The notes under the pieces are model-generated. The model had not been told where the DNA came from. It was given only the letters and a program-made list of their open reading frames with translations, and searched no databases. Of a DNA stretch of 64,000 nucleotides, positions 53,983 through 62,895 are shown piece after piece. Each line of letters opens with the position of its first letter. Position 1 is the first letter of the stretch. The position numbers and the translations under genes were made by a program. The DNA comes from Gammaproteobacteria bacterium. GTDB taxonomy: Bacteria; Pseudomonadota; Gammaproteobacteria; Steroidobacterales; Foliamicaceae. The DNA lies in the NCBI GenBank assembly GCA_009844425.1, contig VYBN01000011.1:62001-126000 (forward strand), in the 5' to 3' direction.

Positions 53983-54765
53983 CTACGGCGCGCGCCGGGC
54001 GAGCAGCCACAGGCCGAAGCCGATCATCGGCAGGCTCAAAAGCTGTCCCATGGTCAGCCAGTTGAAGGCGAGGTAACCGAGGTGCGCGTCCGGCACGCGC
54101 AGGAACTCCACCAGGAGCCGGAAAATCCCGTAGCCGGCCAGGAACAATCCGGTGGCGCGTCCCAGGCCGCGCCGCGCGCCGGACGGCAAGGGCCGCGCCG
54201 TATACCACCAAAGCACGACAAACAGCACCAGTCCCTCGAGAAAAGCCTCGTACAACTGAGTTGGATGCCGGCCGACGCCGTCCACGATGAATGCCCACGG
54301 CGCATCGCTGGGCTTGCCCCAGAGTTCGCCGTTGATGAAGTTGCCGATACGCCCGGCGCCCAGGCCGATCGGCACCAGCGGAACGACGAAATCCGCGGTT
54401 TCGACAAACGTCCTGGAGTGCTTGCGGGCGAACAGGAGAACGGCGGCGCACACGCCCAGCAGCCCGCCGTGAAACGACATGCCGCCTTCCCAGATCCGTA
54501 CGATATAGAGCGGATCGTCGAGTATCTGCTGCCAGCCGTAAAAGAGGAGGTAGCCCAGGCGCCCGCCCGCGATCACGCCCAGGCACGAATAGAAGATCAG
54601 GTCCTGCACCATGATCGGCGTGAACGTGCTGCCGGGCCGGCGGGCCTGCCGGTGCGCGAGCCACCAGGCGGCGACGAAGCCGAACAGGTACATCAACCCG
54701 TACCACCGTATCGCCAGCGACCCGATGCGCAGGGCCACGGGATCGAACTGCGGATATTCGATCAT
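53983..54765 (-). CDS. lgt: Prolipoprotein diacylglyceryl transferase
   Basis: 260 residues with seven membrane helices. It attaches diacylglycerol to the lipobox Cys of prolipoproteins, such as RlpA and the adaptor encoded in this window. Signature [14 protein letters not shown] with the essential Arg, Asn and Glu; also [15 protein letters not shown] and [16 protein letters not shown]. It precedes thyA and starts 60 bp from hairpin element G. Confidence 0.96.
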   Translation of the reverse strand: MIEYPQFDPVALRIGSLAIRWYGLMYLFGFVAAWWLAHRQARRPGSTFTPIMVQDLIFYSCLGVIAGGRLGYLLFYGWQQILDDPLYIVRIWEGGMSFHGGLLGVCAAVLLFARKHSRTFVETADFVVPLVPIGLGAGRIGNFINGELWGKPSDAPWAFIVDGVGRHPTQLYEAFLEGLVLFVVLWWYTARPLPSGARRGLGRATGLFLAGYGIFRLLVEFLRVPDAHLGYLAFNWLTMGQLLSLPMIGFGLWLLARRAP

Positions 54766-54825
54766 CTCGCCCGAAGTCTAGCAGCCTCTATCGACGCGCA
54801 TCGCCTGGCCTGCTCACCCGCTAAA

Positions 54826-54925
54826 GCCTGTTCTCCTACCCCTCCCTGTGGGGAGCGTTGGAGCCAGGATGGCGGAACCGAGCCAAGGATGGCGCCTCCC
54901 CACAGGGAGGGGTAGGAGAACAGGC
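54826..54925 (+). repeat. Covarying hairpin element, copy G
   Basis: Arms 54826-54855 and 54896-54925 are perfect 30-nt complements. The centre is the shortest (40 nt) and has GCCAGGATGGC and GCCAAGGATGGC as inner hairpins. Left flank GCTAAA, right flank GAGG. It lies between lgt and the third VOC gene. Confidence 0.87.
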
Positions 54926-54942
54926 GAGGAAGGTCGACAACG

Positions 54943-55437
54943 CTATTCGGGATCGTCGATTCGCAGCACCTGGTTGCACTCGTAAAAGTAGCCGTCCGGA
55001 TCGAATATCGCGCACCCCAGCAGATGCCGCGTTTCGCCCTTCGACCCCGTGACCTTGAAGGTCCTTTCCGGCGTATGCACTCGCGTGCCCAGCTCGGCGG
55101 CCCGGCGCGCGACCTCGGCCGCGTCTTCCGTATCGACCACGAAAACCGGCGTCCCGTACCCAACCGAGGTTGGAATCTCCGGCGCCGGAAGCGGCGGATC
55201 CACCCACTGCAGCAGGCCGATCATTCCGATCCTGGGGTCTTCGCACTGCATGATCACCAGATGGGTGACGTCGCCCTTCTTGCCGGCGGCTATGCCCTTC
55301 CCCGAAAGCGTGTAGGGCATGTCGATCCAGGTCTTCATGCCCAGCACGTGCTCGTACCAGCGGCGGCTCTTCTCCATGTCCCGGACGATCAGCGTGGTGC
55401 GCTTGACGATGTTCCGGATGCGGGGTGCTGAATTCAT
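54943..55437 (-). CDS. VOC-family protein, distant third copy
   Basis: 164 residues from ATG 55437, which has GGGAGGATC upstream. A single VOC fold: VKRTTLIVRDMEKSRRWYEH in the first half and GCAIFDPDGYFYECNQVL in the second, with the C-terminal Glu of the metal site. It is clearly related to the VOC genes at 12046 and 22067 but much more distant than these are from each other. Substrate is unknown. Confidence 0.85.
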   Translation of the reverse strand: MNSAPRIRNIVKRTTLIVRDMEKSRRWYEHVLGMKTWIDMPYTLSGKGIAAGKKGDVTHLVIMQCEDPRIGMIGLLQWVDPPLPAPEIPTSVGYGTPVFVVDTEDAAEVARRAAELGTRVHTPERTFKVTGSKGETRHLLGCAIFDPDGYFYECNQVLRIDDPE

Positions 55438-55514
55438 GAGTGATCCTCCCTTGTTGAAGTGCGCGTTTATACCACGCCTTACGAGAGGTGGTGCTTCGAT
55501 TCCGCCTTGTTCTT

Positions 55515-55552
55515 GCGGCAAGCGTTTTCGCCACGGCGAAAACGCTTGCCGC
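55515..55552. repeat. Perfect 18-bp inverted repeat with a 2-bp centre
   Basis: Arms 55515-55532 and 55535-55552 are exact complements around AC. It lies 5 bp after the stop of the DUF255 gene and upstream of the VOC gene. It could act as a transcription terminator for the former, but no T-run follows on either strand. It is unrelated in sequence to the covarying element family. Confidence 0.6.
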
Positions 55553-55557
55553 CGGGA

Positions 55558-57339
<1,782 letters not shown>

Positions 57340-57412
57340 TCGCGCGCCATCCTTGCAGCCGCTTGAGGAAGCCTGTTATTCGGAAGGCCGTGGGAGTTCA
57401 AGGCAACACTCC

Positions 57413-57690
57413 TCAGTACTTCCAGTTCGCGTGCGCCAGCGGCGCACGATTGAGTGCGTCCCGGTGCAATTGCCATTGCGGCATGAACTGGCTCATCAAT
57501 TCGTAAAAGCGATCATTATGGCGGCGCTCAATCAGGTGAACCATTTCGTGCACAAGCACGTAAGCCATGCAGGACACCGGCTTCTTCGCCAATTCCAGAT
57601 TCAGCCAGATGCGCCTGGCGTCAACATTGCAGGATCCCCACAGCGTTTTCATCTTCTTGTCTCGAATCTCATTGACCCGCAGCCTCCACC
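57413..57690 (-). pseudogene. 5'-truncated M48/YgjP-type metallopeptidase
   Basis: The frame encodes the C-terminal ~90 residues: VNEIRDKKMKTLWGSCN, then RIWLNLELAKKP, the zinc-binding HEMVHL and MPQWQLHRDALNRAPLA. Full-length YgjP/DUF45 proteins have another ~130 residues upstream, including more of the fold. Homology in this frame continues upstream to about 57690 and then ends inside a different gene fragment. The active-site helix is present but the N-terminus is lost. An ATG at 57652 could still start a 79-residue product. Confidence 0.6.
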
Positions 57691-57986
57691 TTCGGCTCCA
57701 GCGACTCTAGCTGTGACTCTGGCCGCGACTCTGGCTCCCACACTGGCCGCGTCAAGCCGGACTGCGTACTGCCGATGCTTTGGGCTATGAGGCGCTGCGA
57801 GATTTCCGATTTTGCGCGAAGCAAGGCCAGGATTTTTTCTTGGGTAGTCGGATCGGTTTCTTGGGTAGTTTCTTGGGCAGTCACCCCCATTTCTTGGGTA
57901 GTGTGATCAGATTCTCGGGCACTAGCTTGCCGGGTTACGCATGCTTCAAGCCCAGAACTACCGTGCCCTTGCGTCCGGCTATGCAT
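57669..57986 (-). pseudogene. Winged-helix C-terminus of an AlbA_2/RecG-like ATP-binding protein (remnant)
   Basis: About 105 residues. It has repeated TTQE-type segments (HTTQEMG, AQETTQET, PTTQEKILALL) followed by a winged-helix-like stretch (LLRAKSEISQRLIAQSIGST). This resembles the C-terminal tails of AlbA_2-domain proteins that often accompany type I RM genes. The N-terminal ATP-binding domain is absent. The repeats arise from four copies of TTCTTGGGTAGT or a near variant on the plus strand (57837-57902). It is probably non-functional. Confidence 0.45.
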
Positions 57987-58061
57987 CTGGTTCTTGTGGC
58001 GGATCTTCCTGATTCACATTGCGGCGCTTGGGATTCGGCTGCTCGGCCAGACTTTTCTGGA

Positions 58062-58358
58062 TCAGCCAAGCTCAAGCCGTAGTTCTCGCCCGACCGCTTT
58101 CGCGGCGCGCGAAAGGGTGCTGATCGTTACTCCGTCATGCGCCGGATCAAGCAGACGGTCGATCTGCGACCGGCTCGTGCACAGGCGGCGCGCCATCTCC
58201 ACCTTGGAGATACCTTGCCGTTTCATTGCTTCCGTGAGCTGGAAGGCCAGTACGCGCTTCACGGCTTGCTCCGTGGTTTTCTCATAGGCGCCCTGATCCC
58301 TTAGAAAGTCATCGAAGGTCTGCCCGGGGCGCCCTTTCTCTGCATTGCCGTGTGTCAT
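58062..58358 (-). CDS. XRE-family antitoxin of a HigB/HigA-type pair
   Basis: 98 residues. A helix-turn-helix domain occupies residues ~35-95 (AFQLTEAMKRQGISKVEMAR, RLCTSRSQIDRLLDPAHDG, ISTLSRAAKAVGRELRLEL). The Arg/Leu-rich end is typical of antitoxins paired with Gp49-like toxins. The start overlaps the toxin stop (ATGA), so it is the second gene of a coupled pair and probably represses the promoter at 58711-58738 with the toxin. Confidence 0.88.
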   Translation of the reverse strand: MTHGNAEKGRPGQTFDDFLRDQGAYEKTTEQAVKRVLAFQLTEAMKRQGISKVEMARRLCTSRSQIDRLLDPAHDGVTISTLSRAAKAVGRELRLELG

Positions 58359-58705
58359 TCCAAACCTCTCATTCTCTTCGTCGCCAGGTCGAGATCGGCT
58401 TTGGGGGTCTTCTGCGCTTTCTTGACGAAGCCATGGAGGAGGATCATTTCGCGCTTGTAAGCACAGAAGAGAACACGAGCGGTTCTGTTGCCCGGCAGGG
58501 TCGTGCGTACTTCCCATAGCCCCTTGTGGCTTGAGATGCTGCGGCAAAGGGGCATCCCGACAGGCCAACCGAATTCCGCTGTTCGAATATCATCTCCAAT
58601 ACGCTTTCGCTCGTCTCTCGCCAGATCGAGAAGCCATTCTCGAACCGGCATCCGTCCACTGTCGGACTCGAAGAAACGAGCCGGCAGCCTTTTGACGCTA
58701 TTCAC
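58355..58705 (-). CDS. HigB/Gp49-like (RelE-superfamily) toxin
   Basis: 116 residues from a GTG. Gp49-like features: FFESDSGRMPVREWLLDL, GMPLCRSISSHKGLWEVRTT and RVLFCAYKREMILLHGFVKK, ending QKTPKADLDLATKRM. RelE-type toxins cut ribosome-bound mRNA. The ARVLFC/HGFVKK region carries the basic residues expected of the active site. It is the first gene of the TA operon, preceded by a promoter with an embedded palindrome. Confidence 0.9.
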   Translation of the reverse strand: MNSVKRLPARFFESDSGRMPVREWLLDLARDERKRIGDDIRTAEFGWPVGMPLCRSISSHKGLWEVRTTLPGNRTARVLFCAYKREMILLHGFVKKAQKTPKADLDLATKRMRGLE

Positions 58706-58710
58706 AGTCT

Positions 58711-58738
58711 AACGTACCATATATGGTGCATTCGTCAA
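58711..58738 (-). promoter_or_regulatory. TA operon promoter with a palindromic operator
   Basis: On the minus strand TTGACG (58733-58738) and TACGTT (58711-58716) are spaced by 16 bp, a near-consensus sigma-70 promoter 6 bp upstream of the toxin start. The palindrome ACCATATATGGT (58716-58727) occupies the spacer, the usual place for TA autorepression. Confidence 0.6.
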
Positions 58739-58970
58739 GCCAAATTCTCGCCACCATTTCTCGAATTTCTATGAGGAATTGCGCCCGGTATGAGGCCTTT
58801 TGTCTCAAAAGCGTTGAGTGAGCCGCATCCGCCCACATCGGGACGGGGCGCGAATTTCCCGACCGGCGCCGCGATAGTGTCCGCCGCAGGCAACTAGGAC
58901 CGCTGCCTATGTATCCGGTGCGAATACAATCCGGGCTTTCTCGGGTCCGAACGGCTGCTTGGATGATCGC

Positions 58971-59570
58971 GTGAACAGAGGCAAGGCGGCAACGGTCGGC
59001 GCTTCGCCTGCGTCCGGCCCCGCAATCCTCGAGCGGATTGCGGACGGCGACCCGCTCGCCATGAACGAACTCGTCGACCAGTACGGCGACCTGGTCTGGT
59101 CGCTGGCGCGGCGCTATTTCGGCGCCTCCCCGATCGCCCAGGAGTCGGTGCAGGAAGCCTTCCTTTCGCTCTGGTCCAGCGCCGGGCGGTTCCGCCCCGA
59201 ACGCGGCAGCGAACTAACCTTCGTGCTCACGGTTGCGCGCCGGCGGATCGTGGACCAGGTGCGGCACGAGGCCCGTTTTTCCGGAGCCGTGCCGCTGGTG
59301 GGCGACGAGGTGGATCAGAACAGCAGCGACCAGGCCCGGCTGGACGCGCAGCTCGAAATGATGCGGGTCGAACCGCTGCTGCGCGAGCTGTCCGGGAACG
59401 AAAGGGAAATCCTTTCGCTGTCCCTTTACGAAGGCTATTCACATAGCGAGATCGCGAAGCGCCTGAATATGCCGTTGGGAACGGTCAAGACGCGTATCCG
59501 CCGCAGCCTTATCCGGCTGCGGGCAGCGCTCAAAGTGGAGCGAGGGGAGGTTGAAAGTGACGCCCGCTGA
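58971..59570 (+). CDS. ECF-family RNA polymerase sigma factor
   Basis: 199 residues from GTG 58971; TTG 58959 is possible. Region 2 (ELVDQYGDLVWSLARRYFGA, then ESVQEAFLSLWSSAGRF) and region 4 (EREILSLSLYEGYSHSEIAK, then LNMPLGTVKTRIRRSLIRLR) are both complete, as in the RskA-controlled SigK/ECF group. The gene overlaps the anti-sigma gene by 20 bp. It presumably drives its own operon; no promoter motif could be fixed in the 250 bp upstream. Confidence 0.92.
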   Translation: MNRGKAATVGASPASGPAILERIADGDPLAMNELVDQYGDLVWSLARRYFGASPIAQESVQEAFLSLWSSAGRFRPERGSELTFVLTVARRRIVDQVRHEARFSGAVPLVGDEVDQNSSDQARLDAQLEMMRVEPLLRELSGNEREILSLSLYEGYSHSEIAKRLNMPLGTVKTRIRRSLIRLRAALKVERGEVESDAR

Positions 59571-60330
59571 CAGAATCCGCGAATTGCTCGCCGACGAGGC
59601 CGTGGGGGAGCGGCTCGATGACGCGGAGTTCGGCGAGTTGCGGAAATTGCTGGCCAACATGCCCGCCGCCGACCGTATCCGCGAACGCGACGCCATGCGC
59701 GAGGCCGCGGCCCTGGGTCAGGCCGCGTTCCTGGCGCAGGACCGCGAGGCATGGCGGCCGATGCCCGGGGATTTGCGCGAACGCCTGCTGGGCATGGCCC
59801 GCGCCCGCGCCGTGGACAGCGCCCCGCGCGCAAGGCGGGCCAACTGGCCGGCCCGCTGGGGATGGGCCGCGGCCACGGCCATGGTGATCGTCTGGGTCGT
59901 CAGCACCGTGCTGCTGCCGCGCCAGCCAGGCGTCCCGGACAGCATGTCGGTGCAGTCGGCGCCGGACGTCGTCAGGCTGCCCTGGCGCTCGGACATCAGC
60001 GGTTACGAGGAGGTGAGCGGCGAAATCGTCTGGAGCGATACGCTGCAGGCCGGCGAGATGCATTTCGCCGGGTTGCCGCCGAACGATCCCGAATCGCAGC
60101 AATACCAGTTGTGGATCGTGGACCCGGACCGCTCCGGGCATCCGGTGGACGGCGGCGTATTTGACGCCTCCGCCGATGGCGATATCGTTGTCCCCGTGGA
60201 CGCAAAGCTGAACGTGGTTGAGCCGGTGGCCTTCGCCGTGACGCTGGAACAGCGCGGCGGCGTGGTGGTGTCCGAAGGGCCGCTGCTGCTGGTGGCCGCC
60301 GAGGGTCCGCGCCCGGGACAACCCCTTTGA
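59551..60330 (+). CDS. RskA-type anti-sigma factor
   Basis: 259 residues; TTG 59551 or GTG 59557 start. A cytoplasmic helical domain (residues ~1-95, DRIRELLADEAVGERLDDAE) is followed by one membrane span (WAAATAMVIVWVVSTVLL) and a periplasmic RskA domain (YQLWIVDPDRSGHPVDGGVF and VEPVAFAVTLEQRGGVVVSE). The plan allows a signal outside the membrane to release the sigma factor, probably through proteolysis. Overlaps with the sigma gene upstream and the hydrolase downstream show translational coupling. Confidence 0.9.
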   Translation: MKVTPADRIRELLADEAVGERLDDAEFGELRKLLANMPAADRIRERDAMREAAALGQAAFLAQDREAWRPMPGDLRERLLGMARARAVDSAPRARRANWPARWGWAAATAMVIVWVVSTVLLPRQPGVPDSMSVQSAPDVVRLPWRSDISGYEEVSGEIVWSDTLQAGEMHFAGLPPNDPESQQYQLWIVDPDRSGHPVDGGVFDASADGDIVVPVDAKLNVVEPVAFAVTLEQRGGVVVSEGPLLLVAAEGPRPGQPL

Positions 60331-61328
60331 GGATTCTGCGCGGTATTTTTCTGGCGCTCGCCTGGACCGCCGGCGGGCTGATCGCTCTTACGCTGATCGG
60401 GTTCGGCGTTGCCGCCTGGATCTGGCGGGACATCCCGGCCGAGACGCTGGAAGCCCGCTACGGCACGCCGTCGTCGCAATTCGCGGAGATCGACGGGGCC
60501 CGCATCCACTACCGCGACGAGGGCCAGGGCCCGGCGGTGGTGCTGATCCACGCCAACTTCGCCAGCCTGATCGGCTGGGACCCCTGGGTGGACGCGCTCA
60601 AGGACCGCTATCGCGTCGTTCGCTTCGACATGACCAGTCACGGCCTGTCCGGCGCCGACGCGACGGGCGATTACAGCCTGCCCCGCACGGTGGACCTGAT
60701 GGAGCGGCTGCTCGATCGCCTGGGCGTGGAGCGCTGCGCGATCGTCGGGACTTCGCTGGGCGGCACCGTCGCCATACACTACACGGTCCGCAATCCGCAC
60801 AAGGTGGCCGGCCTGGGCCTGATTTCGCCCGGCTCGCTGGAGCCCGGCGTTCGCGGTCGCGAGGCGCCGCCAAGCATTTCGCCGGTTGCCGCCCTGGTTC
60901 GCTGGATCACGCCCCGCGCGCTTCCGGAATTCATGCTGAAGGGCGGCTTCAGCGACCCGGAGCGGGTTTCGCCCGAACTCGTCGACCGCTGGCACGACCT
61001 GTGGCGGCTGGAAGGACAGCGCCCGGCGCACCTGGAACGTCTGCGCCAGTACATTTCCGGCAACATCGAGGAACTGATCGGGCAGGTGTCGGCGCCCGTC
61101 CTGATCCAGTGGGGCGAGGACAATCCGCAGGTGCGCGTGGAACTGGCCGCCGAACTGGCCCGGCTGCTGACGAGCGCGCCTTCGGTTGAGACTATCATTT
61201 ACCCCGGCGTGGGGCACATGGCGATACAGGAAGCGCCGCGCGAAACCGCCGTTGACGCGCGCGCCTGGCTGGACCGCGTGCCGTTCGCCCGGGGCGCCGA
61301 TTCACTTCGCGAACAGCGGGAGAGTTGA
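60327..61328 (+). CDS. Membrane-anchored alpha/beta hydrolase
   Basis: 333 residues, TTG start overlapping the anti-sigma stop. One N-terminal membrane segment (LIALTLIGFGVAAWIW) places the enzyme in the periplasm or at the membrane face. Oxyanion stretch GPAVVLIHANFASLIGWDPW, nucleophile elbow VGTSLGGTVAIHY (Ser), and the final catalytic His in IIYPGVGHMAIQEAPRETA define a classical alpha/beta hydrolase fold. Substrate is unknown. It is followed 4 bp later by the chelatase-like gene. Confidence 0.9.
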   Translation: MRILRGIFLALAWTAGGLIALTLIGFGVAAWIWRDIPAETLEARYGTPSSQFAEIDGARIHYRDEGQGPAVVLIHANFASLIGWDPWVDALKDRYRVVRFDMTSHGLSGADATGDYSLPRTVDLMERLLDRLGVERCAIVGTSLGGTVAIHYTVRNPHKVAGLGLISPGSLEPGVRGREAPPSISPVAALVRWITPRALPEFMLKGGFSDPERVSPELVDRWHDLWRLEGQRPAHLERLRQYISGNIEELIGQVSAPVLIQWGEDNPQVRVELAAELARLLTSAPSVETIIYPGVGHMAIQEAPRETAVDARAWLDRVPFARGADSLREQRES

Positions 61329-61332
61329 AAAG

Positions 61333-62895
61333 ATGAAGATGCTGCTTAAGGTGCTGGTCGTGGCCGTGATCGCGGTCTTTACGCTCGCGGTGGCCGGCTT
61401 CGGCGTGTTTCAGTACATGAACCGCACTCCGCCGCAACTGGCGGAGCCGAACTATTTCGAGTACTACAAGGCCCAGGACACCGTGCCCGAGGGCCGCGTG
61501 GGAATCTTCATCTCGCACCTCATCCAGCCGGAGGAACTGCGTTTCGAGGACTACTACGTGCTGTCGAAAAAGAGCCTGCAGTACATTCCCTGGCCGATCC
61601 GCAATATCGCCGGCGCCGACCGGGGCGTGGTGCTCATGGACGCCGAGCGCTACTACGAGTTCGAGGAATTCACGCCCACCCGGCTGATCGATCACATGGG
61701 GCGCGATACGGATTACGACGGCGTGCCCTATGCGGACAAGTACCCGACCGGCGAAGTCGTCTGGTCGCCGCCCTCCACCGCCACCTACATGTCCCAGGGG
61801 TTCTTCCTGCTTCCCGGCCGCAAGGCCGGCATGTCCACCTCGGCGGCCAGGCTGATCACCAAGTGCCGGGTGTTCTACTACGCGCCCGGCAAGGGATTCA
61901 TGGACGGCCGGGTACCTCACGAGGAAGGCAGCCGCCTCCTCGCCGAGGACGCGATGCAGCGGGTGCACGAAAAGTACGGCGACATCCCCTGGGCCTGGGT
62001 GACCGCCGAACACTTCGGCATGGCGCGCAAGGCCATGTACGACCTGCTCGACACCGGCGTGGACACGGTATTGCTGGCCATCCCGCGGCCGGTCTATTCG
62101 CACCACGAGGAATTCAACGGCAGCGTCAAGCACGCCATGCATTACATCCACGAGTGGGAGGAGCGCAACGGCAAGCACATCAAGGTGATCATCACTCCGC
62201 AACTCGGCGACATCCCGGTCATTCGCACCGCCTACATCAAGATGCTGAGGGACCGGCTGGACACGTTTTCGCCCGCGGATTCCGTAAACGTGGTGATATC
62301 GAGCCACGGAATGCCCTGGGACAACGTTCCGCACGAGGCCTGGCTGGAACTGGGCCCGCCGTATCTCGAAGCGGTTGAGAACGACGTCCGCGAAGTGCTG
62401 GAGAGTTACGGCTTTTCCCGCAGCGAGGTGGTGGTGAGCCAGGAGAATTTCGCCGATCCGCTGAACGATCCCGACGACCGGTACCTGTCGACCAACGAGG
62501 CGTACTGGAACGGCATCAACGCCGGCTACGACTACGTCGTGAACCTACCCGTTTCCTTCTTCGCTGAAAACACCGACACCGCCTTCGGACACGCCATGGT
62601 CAATTACGAGGGTTTCGACGAATACAGCCGCTACGATCCCATCGACTATCCCGACTGGAACGAGCCCCTGGTGCGCGAGTTCGTGCAGGACGGGACGCGG
62701 GTCATCTACAACGGCACGCCGGTGGGCCGCTACGGCGAACCGGTCGTCGAGGCGTTCTTCCAGGCCATGGATACGATCCTGTCGCAGCATCCCGGCAATC
62801 CCGCACCCGGGGGGGAGGGCGTCCCGCCCTCCGGGAAGACGGGACGTCTTCCCTCCCAGGTTGATCCCGCCGGGGCCCAGTCCGGCGCCCAATGA
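61333..62895 (+). CDS. Membrane-anchored chelatase-like (HemH/CbiK-like) protein
   Basis: 520 residues from ATG 61333, with a GGAGAG site. The N-terminal helix LKVLVVAVIAVFTLAVAGFG anchors the protein. The body has two Rossmann-like halves reminiscent of class II chelatases: GRVGIFISHLIQPEELRFED near the start and VNVVISSHGMPWDNVPHEAW late (compare SAHGLP in ferrochelatase). Whether the metal-handling residues are intact is unclear. The last ~45 residues (GGEGVPPSGKTGRLPS) are encoded by the palindromic repeat at 62815. It is coupled to the RND adaptor gene. Confidence 0.55.
   Translation: MKMLLKVLVVAVIAVFTLAVAGFGVFQYMNRTPPQLAEPNYFEYYKAQDTVPEGRVGIFISHLIQPEELRFEDYYVLSKKSLQYIPWPIRNIAGADRGVVLMDAERYYEFEEFTPTRLIDHMGRDTDYDGVPYADKYPTGEVVWSPPSTATYMSQGFFLLPGRKAGMSTSAARLITKCRVFYYAPGKGFMDGRVPHEEGSRLLAEDAMQRVHEKYGDIPWAWVTAEHFGMARKAMYDLLDTGVDTVLLAIPRPVYSHHEEFNGSVKHAMHYIHEWEERNGKHIKVIITPQLGDIPVIRTAYIKMLRDRLDTFSPADSVNVVISSHGMPWDNVPHEAWLELGPPYLEAVENDVREVLESYGFSRSEVVVSQENFADPLNDPDDRYLSTNEAYWNGINAGYDYVVNLPVSFFAENTDTAFGHAMVNYEGFDEYSRYDPIDYPDWNEPLVREFVQDGTRVIYNGTPVGRYGEPVVEAFFQAMDTILSQHPGNPAPGGEGVPPSGKTGRLPSQVDPAGAQSGAQ
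62815..62860 (+). repeat. In-frame palindromic repeat at the 3' end of the chelatase-like gene
   Basis: GAGGGCGTCCCGCCCTCC (62815-62832) is followed by the near-palindrome GGAAGACGGGACGTCTTCC (62834-62852) and CTCCCAGG. Its reverse complement shares CCTGGGAG and GACGTCCCGT-type stretches with the repeat in acsA. Both copies are read through in frame, adding Pro/Gly-rich residues to the C-terminus here. Confidence 0.5.

Noticed and set aside
29601-54925. The hairpin elements considered as ordinary Rho-independent terminators.
   Set aside because: Stems are far longer than terminators, the long centre is conserved, no T-run follows, and several copies lie at gene starts.
57837-57902. Four close copies of TTCTTGGGTAGT or a near variant, considered as a CRISPR or regulatory repeat array.
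   Set aside because: Repeats are 12 bp with irregular short spacing and encode the TTQE-type tail known in AlbA_2-like proteins; no spacers or cas genes.
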